A stretch of DNA of 64,000 nt, taken from contig NC_135137.1 in NCBI RefSeq assembly GCF_051014445.1, forward strand, positions 20,709,501 through 20,773,500, given 5' to 3'. Under the pieces are notes generated by a model. The model was not told where the DNA came from and ran no database searches. It saw nothing but the letters and a program-made list of their open reading frames with translations. Position 1 is the stretch's first letter; each line of letters begins with the position of its first letter. A program made the translations under genes and the position numbers. Positions 1 to 10,300 of this stretch are shown here, piece by piece. Source of the stretch: Colletes latitarsis. Its lineage: Eukaryota; Arthropoda; Insecta; Hymenoptera; Colletidae.

Positions 1-545
1 TTAATAAATTATAATTTCTAATAATATATTTTTTCATGTAAAGCCACTATATTTCTTTCATTATTCTTTCGCGTCATTACTTTAAGGTAATTTAGGTTTT
101 AAATATGTTAAGCAAAAATCATGTTATCCAGTGCTGTACAAAGGTTTTCGCAATTTTCTTATCGTGTTAGAGCGAAAGCGTGTTATAGGGGATATGATGC
201 CGTGTTGTAGGGGACAAGCATCCCTGTATAGGGAAATTCTCTTTTACAAATGTCGACGGAATCCCGACGTAACACCTGTATTCACGAGTTGTTATTAATG
301 AAGTTGAAGGTAGACGATCAACAACACAAGATTCACACGTAACCAGTCTTCCGAATTCAAGGACACTTCAATTTGGCGACAAGCATGGGATGCTGCTCAC
401 GAAATACACGAAACTTTCGTCGTGAGAGTAGCACGTGAAATTTACTTACATAACCTAAATCGAGCACGTACTCTACCTCACTTACGGGCACGAACGTAAG
501 GCGATTTCTACAGTCGATATCGCCGATTTTTACAAAAGGTAAGTT
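1..545. other. Unit segment A: CGTGTT motif cluster and a short coding-like frame
   Basis: CGTGTT occurs at 163, 179 and 201, two of these followed by RTAGGGG. The plus-strand frame 314-499 is open for 61 codons between two stops, has no ATG, and reads with a coding-like mix of residues (for example WRQAWDAAHEIHE). GTAAGG at 496 and GTAAGT at 540 (context AAAAG|GTAAGT) are splice-donor-like. I recognise no protein family. It may be a decayed exon of a host gene or transposon, or chance. The segment recurs in all units, and relative base 223 varies (T in units 3 and 4). Confidence 0.3.
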
Positions 546-2290
546 TTAACGTTTAAGTAAACAAAGCCTCTGTAAGTTTTATTTTCCATACTTCAAAAGT
601 AAAAATAAATACATGAAAAAAGAAAAAAACGTTCTTGACAAGTCCTATAAAATACTTGAGTTCAGTTTGTTCATAATTCATCGGTAAAAGAATCTAATGT
701 TCTCTATGTTATCCGATACACAAGATATAAAGTCAGTTTCTCCTTTCATTATTAGATGCGTTGACTTTAATTTTATAAATTATGATGATAAGTATGATGA
801 TTTTACAGAAAGTAAAAATTATTTTTAATATTAAAGATTTCCTATATAAAGACAAGAAGGATATTTTTACCAATATCTATCTATCTATCTATCTTAATAT
901 TCTTCCCACTTGGCCCACTTACTTTAACGAGTCTGAGTAAATCATCAATGTACTATCTCTATTTTTATTAATAAAAATAATAGTTGGATAACATAGAACT
1001 TAATATTTTATTAGTCACACCGCTAATAAAATGAATCTGCGATTCCATATCCAAAGATATAGTATAAGCTAGAAAATTCAGATTATTCAAGTTACTTCTA
1101 TCACTCGTCAAATTTTTTATGAAATTCTATGCTAATTCATGCTCTTTAAAATATAATTATAATCTACTGGGACTTTTAGTTAACTTATGTTTTAATAAAT
1201 CAATAATCAAAGTATCTATAATTAATATTAAAATCAAATAAGAGTGTCGAAATAGTATTAATATTATCTTTTCTTAACACTATCAGTCTCTGATATTTAA
1301 ATCTGTTATCACCTTGTTCGAATAATTTATTACTAGCTTTGATAATATATTTTGGGATGGATTTTTTAAGAATGGAATAAAAGGAATTCAATTGCGAATT
1401 TTTATGAGGAATAAAGGGATATTATTATACTATCAACATGTATATCGTTCTTTAACTTGCCCATTTAGATATTTATATACTTGTATGAATATAAACCCAT
1501 ACTAAAATCATGTAAATATCTAAATCATTTTTAAATCTATGATTTGGAAAATTTTAGGGACTTGGAACTTAATTCATCTTTTATCTTACAGTTTTATCAC
1601 ACTTTAGAAGATAAAAATCATAATTAAACTTACATATACATAAATAATAATTTAATTTATTTTGCATAAAAACAGTCCTCTTCGTGCCTTTATATTTTCA
1701 TTTTCTATGACCAAAAATTCGAAATTCGTTTCATTTTTACAAAAAAAGTGATTGGGATGTCCCAATCGGTAAGTATCATTTGTCGATTATCTTAAATATC
1801 TTATTATATTTTTTATATACTAAATTTTCAAACCTCTTTACCTTGATATCTTCTTTTTCATGTAATTTGAATACTTTTCTAAAGTAATCTTTTGTAAAAT
1901 GTTCTGTTAATCTAAATTATCTAATAAATCTATATCAGAATTAGTTAATTCTGTTATAAGATAAGTGAAATCAATAAAGACGAAGTTGCCAATATCAATT
2001 AAGTCAACTACTTTTGGTAATACATTTGGTTAAACATTCTTTCTTATTTTTTATCTCTGAATTTCGAGATTACACAGATTAAAAAAATTTGTCTCTCTTT
2101 ATTATTGTATCTATTTTTTCAGAGGGTAAATAGGTTCGTCATCCCCTTCTTCATTTGGCTTATCTTCATTTTCTTTCTTTCTTTCTTTATTTGAAATTTG
2201 AAAAGTCTATTATTAACTTTTATTAACTTAACCCAGACCTAACCAGACCACAATTCATCTTTCATATATTACTTCTAAATTCTTTCTTAT
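546..2290. other. Unit segment B: AT-rich, no gene seen
   Basis: It holds only small tandem repeats, (ATCT)5 at 875-894 and (CTTT)n near 2170-2189, and a perfect inverted repeat at 1750-1767. Frames are short and closed on both strands. A polypyrimidine-CAG near 2115-2122 looks like a splice acceptor, but nothing supports a real exon. Confidence 0.6.
1750..1767. repeat. Perfect short inverted repeat
   Basis: GATTGGGA, a TG spacer and TCCCAATC form an exact 8-bp dyad, followed at once by GGTAAGTAT, which resembles a splice donor. It repeats in each unit. A protein-binding site or a decayed transposon end are both possible; neither is shown. Confidence 0.6.
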
Positions 2291-2362
2291 TAATACTTTT
2301 CTGTATTAAAAAGTAAGTAGTCTTTCGTGTGATGCTTATTCAACATTCTTACTACAGCTTGG

Positions 2363-2364
<2 letters not shown>

Positions 2365-2400
<36 letters not shown>

Positions 2401-2402
2401 CT
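2365..2402 (+). repeat. (TGT)n microsatellite, length-variable between units
   Basis: There are twelve repeats here and in unit 3, seven in units 2, 7 and 8, and thirteen in units 4, 5 and 6. This tract gives most of the unit length variation. The minus strand reads as a glutamine run, but the surrounding frame is short and not gene-like. Confidence 0.95.
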
Positions 2403-2589
2403 TTTTTTTACCAAGAATAAAGTTATTTAAGAAGTTTATGCAGAAAATTTCACGTGAAAAATTTATTTTCTTAGAAAAGTACAACGTAGAACTATATATG
2501 ATATGTTGTTTGTTTATAAAATCATCAATAACTACGTATAAATATGGAAATATGGAATTATTCTATATTCTAACATTTAAACGACATTA

Positions 2590-2814
2590 TACATACAATA
2601 ATTGTATTAACCATATATCCAAGCTAACCAGTTTAGCCAGCATATGGACTTCTTTAACGGTTCTCCGTATTCCTTCAAATAGCATGTCATTAGTGTTGTA
2701 CGCACTGCATCTCATATTATACGCAATTAATGTGACTTTTATACATATTATGCAACTGTATTATATCAACAAAGGGTGTACAAACCCGTAAATAAATAAA
2801 TAAATAAATAAATA
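2590..2814 (+). other. Possible 5'-truncated LINE 3' end with (TAAA)n tail
   Basis: The segment ends ACAAACCCGTAAATAAATAA, i.e. (TAAA)6 at 2789-2812, in units 1 and 3-6, and (TAAA)7 in units 2, 7 and 8. A short 3' UTR running into a simple (TAAA)n tail is a common ending of insect non-LTR elements. I recognise no protein remnant and no clear target duplication, so a simple tetranucleotide repeat is an equal alternative. Base 2611 is T in units 4-6. Confidence 0.3.
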
Positions 2815-3145
2815 AGTATTAAAAAAAGGGTAACGTGGAACTTGAAATGATTTTTTAGTTATTTTCTTTGGGTATTAAAGTAGATTTCATTGGATGTAAG
2901 AGTAGATGTAATTGGACAGTTAAGTATTTTTTATTATACTGTTAAAGCAATGTGTTTTAAGGGGAGGAGGTTTAAACACCTCGCCTAACCTAACCTCGTC
3001 CGGATCTCGAGGGAAGGAACGCTGGGCAAATGGAAAATAATCGGTGCAAGTTGAATTTATTTTCGCTTAGTCGCCTTATACGATTAAGCCGTTTATTTCT
3101 TAAATTTTACTCTTAATTACAATAGATAGAAGAAAATAATTTTCT
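2815..3145. other. Unit segment C: no gene seen, small GC-richer patch
   Basis: GAGGTTTAAACACCTC near 2966 is a small hairpin. It is followed by two copies of CCTAA and a CTCGAG site. The CCTAA pair resembles the insect telomere repeat but is only two copies long. Confidence 0.5.
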
Positions 3146-3757
3146 AATTTGTTGATGGAGACTTCGTTAAAAAGTAATTATTAACGTTTAAAGTTCCGTC
3201 GGTAAAATGCGCAAGATTTCGGGGGTACGTCTATTCCACTAAAAATGATTGTAATTGACCCCCGCAACCGCAAATAATTTTTCCAAAACGATTTGAATTG
3301 AATTCTTTTTTCCGTCGAACAACCGTTTTCACACCTTCTCGAATTTTTTTCTAGAAAGTGGGTAGGATTTCTGGGGTATGTCTATTCACCAAAAATGATT
3401 GTAATTTACCCCCACAGCTAACAATATTTTTTTCAGAACGATTTGAAATATTTTAATTTCGTCGAAAAATTTCACACCTTCTCGAATTTTTTTCTAGAAA
3501 GTGGGTAGGATTTCGAGGGTATGTGTCATTACACAATTACCAAAAATGATCGTAATTGACCCCCGCAACCGAAAATAATTTTTCCAAAACGATTTGAATT
3601 GAATTTTTTTTTCTCTGTCACCTAATTAGATTTTCGGTAAGGAATTTTTTTCTCGAAAATGCGTAGGATCTCGGGGGTATGTGTAATGACCAAAAATTAT
3701 TGTAATTTACCCTCACAACCGAAAATAATTTTTTTAGAACGATTTGAAAAATTTTTT
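3146..3757. mobile_element. Truncated relative of the inverted-repeat element, unit 1 copy
   Basis: It starts inside a terminal repeat (AATTTGTTGATGGAG, then CTTCGTTAAAAAG), so the outer ~78 bp are missing. It continues with about four diverged sub-repeats, with GAATTTTTTTC marks at 3341, 3484 and 3642 (spacing 143 and 158 bp). The sub-repeats read as the reverse complement of those at 6378-7608. There is no second terminus and no core, and it ends in an A/T-rich stretch. It is an older, broken family member in opposite orientation. Confidence 0.75.
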
Positions 3758-4228
3758 ACCTCTTGTTTTATAGTTGTTCCTTCCGATCCATAGGCATATA
3801 ATTTATGAAAAATCTTTTAAATGTTTCATATAAATCTTGGCAAGAATTAAATTTTCTGTAAAAAAAAATTAAATAAATTTGTTCTCTGCCTTCTCTAGAA
3901 AAGAAAAAATTAAATGAGATGAAATCTTATACATTACATGCTTACTTAAATCGCATTGAAAACGAATACCACAAATGTTTCAGAATAATCTGCAAAATGG
4001 TCTCACTCGCAAAGGGTTAATTGAGAAATAAATGTTTGGTAATTGAAAACGGGTAAGCAGGTTATTAACCAGCTGTTTTTTTCGCTAAGACAAATTGAAA
4101 ACTCGGTTCTAACAAGGAAAAGTTGGAATGGTACCCGGTTTTGGGTTAGGTTTTACTTTAAGATATGTATTATTAAAGTTATTACAGGTACTATTTTCAG
4201 AAATAGAACTATATTCTATTCACCACTA
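3758..4228. other. Unit segment D: AT-rich, contains the LINE target site
   Basis: No gene was seen. The decamer AGATATGTAT at 4161-4170 is the empty counterpart of the unit 2 insertion site. A frame at 4043-4309 runs through it into the tRNA-like sequence and is not gene-like. Confidence 0.6.
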
Positions 4229-4325
4229 ATCACCGTGGCCGTGAGTGATAAGGTGTTTGCCTGCAAGTTCGAGCTTCTTCTTTTGCTCTGCAGATTCGAA
4301 CCCTGGTAGAACAAATCTTTTTTTT
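4229..4325 (+). pseudogene. tRNA-like sequence with Pol III box motifs and T8 terminator, unit 1 copy
   Basis: TGGCCGTGAGTGATAAGG (from 4236) resembles the D-arm/A box of a type II (Ser/Leu) tRNA with about one extra base. GATTCGAACCC (4293-4303) is a good T-loop/B box. The region between is long enough for a variable arm. A possible anticodon loop CTGCAAG would read GCA. T8 at 4318-4325, then A and T6, would stop Pol III. However, the acceptor stem does not pair, and the anticodon and T stems have mismatches. It is therefore a decayed tRNA or the head of a tRNA-derived SINE rather than a working tRNA. No SINE body or tail was recognised. Confidence 0.45.
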
Positions 4326-5303
4326 ATTTTTTCAATCATATTTTCGTACAATCGTACATAACATGTTACATTATATTTTTGTATGCCCTTCGAATATTTC
4401 TTTTTTAAAGTTGAATTTAACCAAAATTACATTTACAACATAATATGTTATTTTCAATGTACGAAGTACATGAATCTGGATGGTACTTTTCGTAAAAACA
4501 GTCAAAACATAAAAATTTCAAGCACCACGTGCATCTAACGAAAGTTCTGTTTTAAAAGAAATTACAAAATTTTCTATTTAATGATGATGATGGAATGGAA
4601 TGACCGCTTCATTTACATTGATAAAATGTGAACGATTTTCGGATAGTCGTACCTCGTACTTTTTACCTTATACTTGAGGTAAAAAGGGGTATAACCGGGT
4701 AAAACAGTTTTATGACATTACCTGCTAACTCATGTTACTGTTCTGATGAAAATGAAACGCTATGTTTTGTATTCGACTATGTCCTTTTAAAATTTTTAAT
4801 CCAACCCATACTTTGTATTAAACTGGCAAACGGGATCACTTTTCTTTTGTGGTTTAAACGGTTTGATGGTGCACATTATGCAAAGTTAAGCCAAATCAAA
4901 CATATAATATATTCAGTTCGTCATAACAAATTGATAATTATACGGTTATCTAAAAACATATCGAGGAAAATCATTATTAATTAATTTCTGCAACTATTAA
5001 TTCTACTACTAAGTTTTGTTTATGTTACAAAAATAAGATAATAACTCTTCTTATTGAAAAATCCCACAGCGTGCACGATACTGGCAAAGAGTGGATTCTC
5101 ATTTTAATTTATTAATTTTCAATCTTAAACTATTGATTTTGAAAAATCGTATTAATAATATACATATGTTACGCTCACATATAAGAATAATAATAAGAAA
5201 AAAATTTCTTTTTTTTGTCAATAATTAAAATATGATATGATATGGTTTTAAAACCCATTTATTTTCGTAAAATAAATTTTACAAAATTTCTTTTTCAAAC
5301 TAC
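4326..5303. other. Unit segment E: AT-rich, no gene seen
   Basis: It contains a perfect 10-bp stem with an 8-nt loop at 4659-4686 (CTTTTTACCT and AGGTAAAAAG) and a 6-bp stem ATGTAC-GAA-GTACAT near 4458. A 90-codon frame at 4712-4984 has no recognisable features. Confidence 0.6.
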
Positions 5304-5640
5304 TTACGTACTTTGCTTATGTGCGCCTACATCGTCATGTGCGTCGGAAAGTAAAAATGCCTGGGCAGTCAGTCGAGAATCTCGACTCGAGATTCCAAAT
5401 CGTATGCCGTTGACGGGAGGTCGGATTTCAGTTGTTAAGAGCGAGAAGGCAAATGTGAGCCTTTCTCTCTCGACTCTCACGAGGCGGTCCGAAATTACTT
5501 CGGGCAGCGTCAGTTTGCCTTTGTCGACTTTCCGAAACATTACGAGCTCACGTACGCGCGAGAGAGCACACTATGCACACACTTCGGTGCACTTCTGGCA
5601 CCTCTGATTTCAGACACTTCCTCTAAACCAATGAAAAAAC
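5304..5640. other. GC-richer island open on both strands, candidate promoter or first exon
   Basis: This is the least AT-rich long stretch of the unit. The minus frame 5540-5304 (78 codons) opens with ATG and contains a mixed, charged sequence. Its stop is the TAA inside AC|GTAAGT, a strong donor-like site, so it could be a coding first exon reading into an intron. The plus frame 5242-5607 is also open (121 codons), so at least one is a shadow. A 19-bp palindrome sits at 5377-5395. An inverted CCAAT lies upstream on the minus strand near 5630. Unit 2 has one change here (G at 18411). Other copies of the minus frame are at 18397-18633, 26086-26322, 33778-34014, 41470-41706, 49162-49398 and 56840-57076. 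No family was recognised. Confidence 0.3.
5377..5395. repeat. Perfect 19-bp palindrome (GAATCTCGA-C-TCGAGATTC)
   Basis: Two 9-bp arms flank a single central C inside the GC-richer island. It could be a dimeric protein-binding site. It is present in every complete unit. Confidence 0.7.
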
Positions 5641-6377
5641 TTTTCGAACAAAAGTTACACAGAAATGACAACACTTGACAAGAAATTGCAATAGTAGAAA
5701 TTAGCAAAACAGTTTTTATTCAACAAGAAATCAAGGTCGTTTCAATTTTTTTTTAACAAAAATATATAATTTTTGTCTATCGATTTGTTTGTTGTATCTT
5801 TGTATTCTCTTTAAAAAAAAAGTGTAAGAGGTCTTAGGTCGAAAATTGACTGGAATTCTTTAGAAGCTATGATTTTTGTTCCGAATTCCCATTCACGCGA
5901 CACACTGTCTCCGCTCCGCCGCCCCCGGAGGAGGATTAAACTTCATTAAATAAACGAAAAAATACAGTTTGAAACCCTCCTATAACACGGTAGATCGGTT
6001 CCTATAAAATGCCGTGTTGTCTGAAACCGTGTTATATGAGACCTAACCCAGAGCCAGTTCACTCGAAAAGGGAGGGGAGTTATGGTCCGAAAACTTATTA
6101 AAAACGAATATTTTTTTTTAATTCAATGACAGAATTTACCACACAGTATTTGTTTAAATAAGTAATATATTTAACATAACAGGAAATAATTAAATAAATA
6201 TGAATGAGCGCAAGCAGGCTGTTGCAGCTCGTAATGCAAATCGAAACGTAACATACGAGAAACGTCGCGAGAAGGCGTCCCCAAGACGAAAGAAACAAAA
6301 CGACCTATTTTATATTATAAACACATATAGATCGCTTTCTCACATTCTACATAAGCAATTTAATTTTTCTATGTATA
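5641..6377. other. Unit segment F: GC patch, inverted CGTGTTATA repeat, small basic frame
   Basis: A CCGCC-rich patch at ~5895-5935 contains a CTCCG/CGGAG stem. The inverted repeat 5981-6036 follows (separate entry). A plus-strand frame begins with ATG at 6200 and encodes a very basic start (MNERKQAVAARNANR, then a KKR-rich part) that runs on into the inverted-repeat element at 6378. The first ~35 codons look coding-like, but the frame has no recognised domain. The rest is AT-rich. Confidence 0.35.
5981..6036. repeat. 11-bp inverted repeat with CGTGTT motif
   Basis: TATAACACGGT (5981-5991) and ACCGTGTTATA (6026-6036) are exact reverse complements. The spacer contains a third related motif, CCGTGTTGT. 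The same word recurs at 163-210 of the unit. Confidence 0.6.
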
Positions 6378-6863
6378 CAGGGTGTTCGACCACCCCTGGG
6401 AAAAATTTTAATGGGAGATTCTAGAGGCCAAAATAAGACGAAAATCAAGAATACCAATTTGTTGATGGAGGCTTCGTTAAAAAGTTATTAACAATTAAAT
6501 TAAAAAATTTCAAATCGTTTTGGAAAAATTATTTTCGGTTGCCAATTCGGGGGTCAATTACAATCATTTTTTATGAATACACATATCCCCGACAATCCTA
6601 CCCTCCTTCGAGAAAAAAATTCGGGTAGGTGGTGAAATTTCTCTTCTTGGCGAAAAAAAGAATTTTTCAAATCGTTCTAAAAATATTATTTCCGATTGCA
6701 AGGGTCGATTATAATCATTTTTTATGAATAGATATACCCCGGAAATCCTACCCAGTTTGGAGAAAAAAATTCGAGAAGGTGTGAAATTTTTCAACAAAAT
6801 TAAAAAATTTTAAATCGTTCTAAAAAAATTATTTCTGATTGCAGGGACCAATTATAATAATTT

Positions 6864-7307
6864 TTGGTCGATAGACATACCCTCGAAATCGTAACCATTT
6901 TCGAGAAAAAAATTCCTTACCGAAAATATAATTTCAGGCGAAAAATGCTTCCCGTAAATTTTATGTTTGAATCTTTAAAACACCATAACTTCCGAACGGA
7001 TTGGACGATTTTAATGTTAAGAAAGCCAAACGCCGCGTATTTTAGTGTAGAATATGTAACAATTATAAAAATATTGGAAAGGTTGTTCCTTGGCCCCGTA
7101 ATGTTAGAAAACCCCCATAAAAATGGTCCAATTTTCAACTTATATAGCCATAACTCCTATAATAGTGAATATATTTCAATGAAACTTTTTTCTCAAGTAG
7201 AGCCCATAGGTACCTGCAAAAAAGTATTAAACAACTTTTCTGTAGGACGTCAAGCGAAATTATTAAAAATCAAAAACGAATTTTTAAGAAAAATCAACAG
7301 GGGATAG
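6864..7307 (+). other. Open frame filling the core of the inverted-repeat element
   Basis: A 147-codon frame covers the unique core between the sub-repeats. It starts inside a sub-repeat and stops at the (GGTA)n tract. No transposase motif, DDE triad or DNA-binding domain is visible, and the opposite strand is also partly open (6917-7138). It is identical in all copies because of array homogeneity, so conservation is not evidence of function. Most likely non-coding. Confidence 0.15.
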
Positions 7308-7337
7308 GTAGGTAGGTAGGTAGGTAGGTAGGTAGGT
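7305..7337 (+). repeat. (GGTA)n microsatellite inside the inverted-repeat element
   Basis: There are about eight TAGG/GGTA repeats between the core and the last sub-repeat. Unlike the TGT and TAAA tracts, I saw no length change between units. Confidence 0.9.
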
Positions 7338-10300
7338 GCCTAAATTTTTCGGCGAAATTGAAAAGTTTCAAATCGTTCTGGAAAAATTATTTTCGGTTGC
7401 GGAGGTAAATTATAATCATTTTCGGTGAATAGACATACTCCCGAAATCTTACCCACTTTCGAGAAAAAATTCAGTATTGGCGGAACTTTAAACGTTAATA
7501 ACTTTTTAACGAAGCCACCATCAACAAATTGGTATTCTTGATTTTCGTCTTATTTTGGCCTCTAGAATCTCCCATTAATATTTTTCCCAAGGGTGGCCGA
7601 ACACCCTGTATATGTGTATGCATGTATGTATGTATAACAGAAAAGAAAAAAACACAAAAAATATTATTTTAATTTAACGCAACCTTAATTTAATAAATTA
7701 TAATTTCTAATAATATATTTTTTCATGTAAAGCCACTATATTTCTTTCATTATTCTTTCGCGTCATTACTTTAAGGTAATTTAGGTTTTAAATATGTTAA
7801 GCAAAAATCATGTTATCCAGTGCTGTACAAAGGTTTTCGCAATTTTCTTATCGTGTTAGAGCGAAAGCGTGTTATAGGGGATATGATGCCGTGTTGTAGG
7901 GGACAAGCATCCCTGTATAGGGAAATTCTCTTTTACAAATGTCGACGGAATCCCGACGTAACACCTGTATTCACGAGTTGTTATTAATGAAGTTGAAGGT
8001 AGACGATCAACAACACAAGATTCACACGTAACCAGTCTTCCGAATTCAAGGACACTTCAATTTGGCGACAAGCATGGGATGCTGCTCACGAAATACACGA
8101 AACTTTCGTCGTGAGAGTAGCACGTGAAATTTACTTACATAACCTAAATCGAGCACGTACTCTACCTCACTTACGGGCACGAACGTAAGGCGATTTCTAC
8201 AGTCGATATCGCCGATTTTTACAAAAGGTAAGTTTTAACGTTTAAGTAAACAAAGCCTCTGTAAGTTTTATTTTCCATACTTCAAAAGTAAAAATAAATA
8301 CATGAAAAAAGAAAAAAACGTTCTTGACAAGTCCTATAAAATACTTGAGTTCAGTTTGTTCATAATTCATCGGTAAAAGAATCTAATGTTCTCTATGTTA
8401 TCCGATACACAAGATATAAAGTCAGTTTCTCCTTTCATTATTAGATGCGTTGACTTTAATTTTATAAATTATGATGATAAGTATGATGATTTTACAGAAA
8501 GTAAAAATTATTTTTAATATTAAAGATTTCCTATATAAAGACAAGAAGGATATTTTTACCAATATCTATCTATCTATCTATCTTAATATTCTTCCCACTT
8601 GGCCCACTTACTTTAACGAGTCTGAGTAAATCATCAATGTACTATCTCTATTTTTATTAATAAAAATAATAGTTGGATAACATAGAACTTAATATTTTAT
8701 TAGTCACACCGCTAATAAAATGAATCTGCGATTCCATATCCAAAGATATAGTATAAGCTAGAAAATTCAGATTATTCAAGTTACTTCTATCACTCGTCAA
8801 ATTTTTTATGAAATTCTATGCTAATTCATGCTCTTTAAAATATAATTATAATCTACTGGGACTTTTAGTTAACTTATGTTTTAATAAATCAATAATCAAA
8901 GTATCTATAATTAATATTAAAATCAAATAAGAGTGTCGAAATAGTATTAATATTATCTTTTCTTAACACTATCAGTCTCTGATATTTAAATCTGTTATCA
9001 CCTTGTTCGAATAATTTATTACTAGCTTTGATAATATATTTTGGGATGGATTTTTTAAGAATGGAATAAAAGGAATTCAATTGCGAATTTTTATGAGGAA
9101 TAAAGGGATATTATTATACTATCAACATGTATATCGTTCTTTAACTTGCCCATTTAGATATTTATATACTTGTATGAATATAAACCCATACTAAAATCAT
9201 GTAAATATCTAAATCATTTTTAAATCTATGATTTGGAAAATTTTAGGGACTTGGAACTTAATTCATCTTTTATCTTACAGTTTTATCACACTTTAGAAGA
9301 TAAAAATCATAATTAAACTTACATATACATAAATAATAATTTAATTTATTTTGCATAAAAACAGTCCTCTTCGTGCCTTTATATTTTCATTTTCTATGAC
9401 CAAAAATTCGAAATTCGTTTCATTTTTACAAAAAAAGTGATTGGGATGTCCCAATCGGTAAGTATCATTTGTCGATTATCTTAAATATCTTATTATATTT
9501 TTTATATACTAAATTTTCAAACCTCTTTACCTTGATATCTTCTTTTTCATGTAATTTGAATACTTTTCTAAAGTAATCTTTTGTAAAATGTTCTGTTAAT
9601 CTAAATTATCTAATAAATCTATATCAGAATTAGTTAATTCTGTTATAAGATAAGTGAAATCAATAAAGACGAAGTTGCCAATATCAATTAAGTCAACTAC
9701 TTTTGGTAATACATTTGGTTAAACATTCTTTCTTATTTTTTATCTCTGAATTTCGAGATTACACAGATTAAAAAAATTTGTCTCTCTTTATTATTGTATC
9801 TATTTTTTCAGAGGGTAAATAGGTTCGTCATCCCCTTCTTCATTTGGCTTATCTTCATTTTCTTTCTTTCTTTCTTTATTTGAAATTTGAAAAGTCTATT
9901 ATTAACTTTTATTAACTTAACCCAGACCTAACCAGACCACAATTCATCTTTCATATATTACTTCTAAATTCTTTCTTATTAATACTTTTCTGTATTAAAA
10001 AGTAAGTAGTCTTTCGTGTGATGCTTATTCAACATTCTTACTACAGCTTGGTGTTGTTGTTGTTGTTGTTGTTTCTTTTTTTTACCAAGAATAAAGTTAT
10101 TTAAGAAGTTTATGCAGAAAATTTCACGTGAAAAATTTATTTTCTTAGAAAAGTACAACGTAGAACTATATATGATATGTTGTTTGTTTATAAAATCATC
10201 AATAACTACGTATAAATATGGAAATATGGAATTATTCTATATTCTAACATTTAAACGACATTATACATACAATAATTGTATTAACCATATATCCAAGCTA

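Larger units (their letters stand above)
6378..7608. mobile_element. Non-autonomous terminal-inverted-repeat element (1,231 bp), unit 1 copy
   Basis: The left end 6378-6492 and the reverse complement of the right end 7494-7608 match over 115 bp with four mismatches. They start CAGGGTGTTCG and are flanked by TA (TATA on both sides), as for TA-targeting Tc1/mariner-type elements. Direct sub-repeats beginning AAATCGTTYT occur near 6511, 6668, 6811 and 7369, spaced 157 and 143 bp in the left cluster. A unique core at ~6905-7300 is followed by (GGTA)n at 7305-7337. No transposase is recognisable, so mobility would need enzyme from elsewhere. The superfamily assignment is tentative. Confidence 0.85.
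1..7689 (+). repeat. Array unit 1 (7689 bp, long-TGT class)
   Basis: This is the reference unit for the sub-features below. It carries (TGT)12 and (TAAA)6, C at relative position 223 and C at relative position 2611. All relative positions in other entries use this unit. Confidence 0.95.

Noticed and set aside
2290..2484. Minus-strand polyglutamine protein
   Set aside because: The glutamine run is a length-variable (TGT)n microsatellite. The frame is ~64 codons and has no other gene-like feature.
2438..2791. 117-codon plus-strand frame present in every unit
   Set aside because: The composition is that of AT-rich DNA, with no domain or signal. Its conservation only reflects array homogeneity.
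2980..2995. Telomeric repeat tract
   Set aside because: There are only two CCTAA copies in each unit, too few for an interstitial telomere array.
4229..4312. Functional tRNA gene
   Set aside because: The acceptor stem does not pair and the anticodon and T stems contain mismatches, so it is reported as tRNA-like only.
6378..7608. CRISPR-like or protein-coding repeat structure from the regular sub-repeats
   Set aside because: The sub-repeats are diverged ~150-bp pieces between transposon-type inverted ends in a eukaryotic sequence, with no spacers or cas genes.
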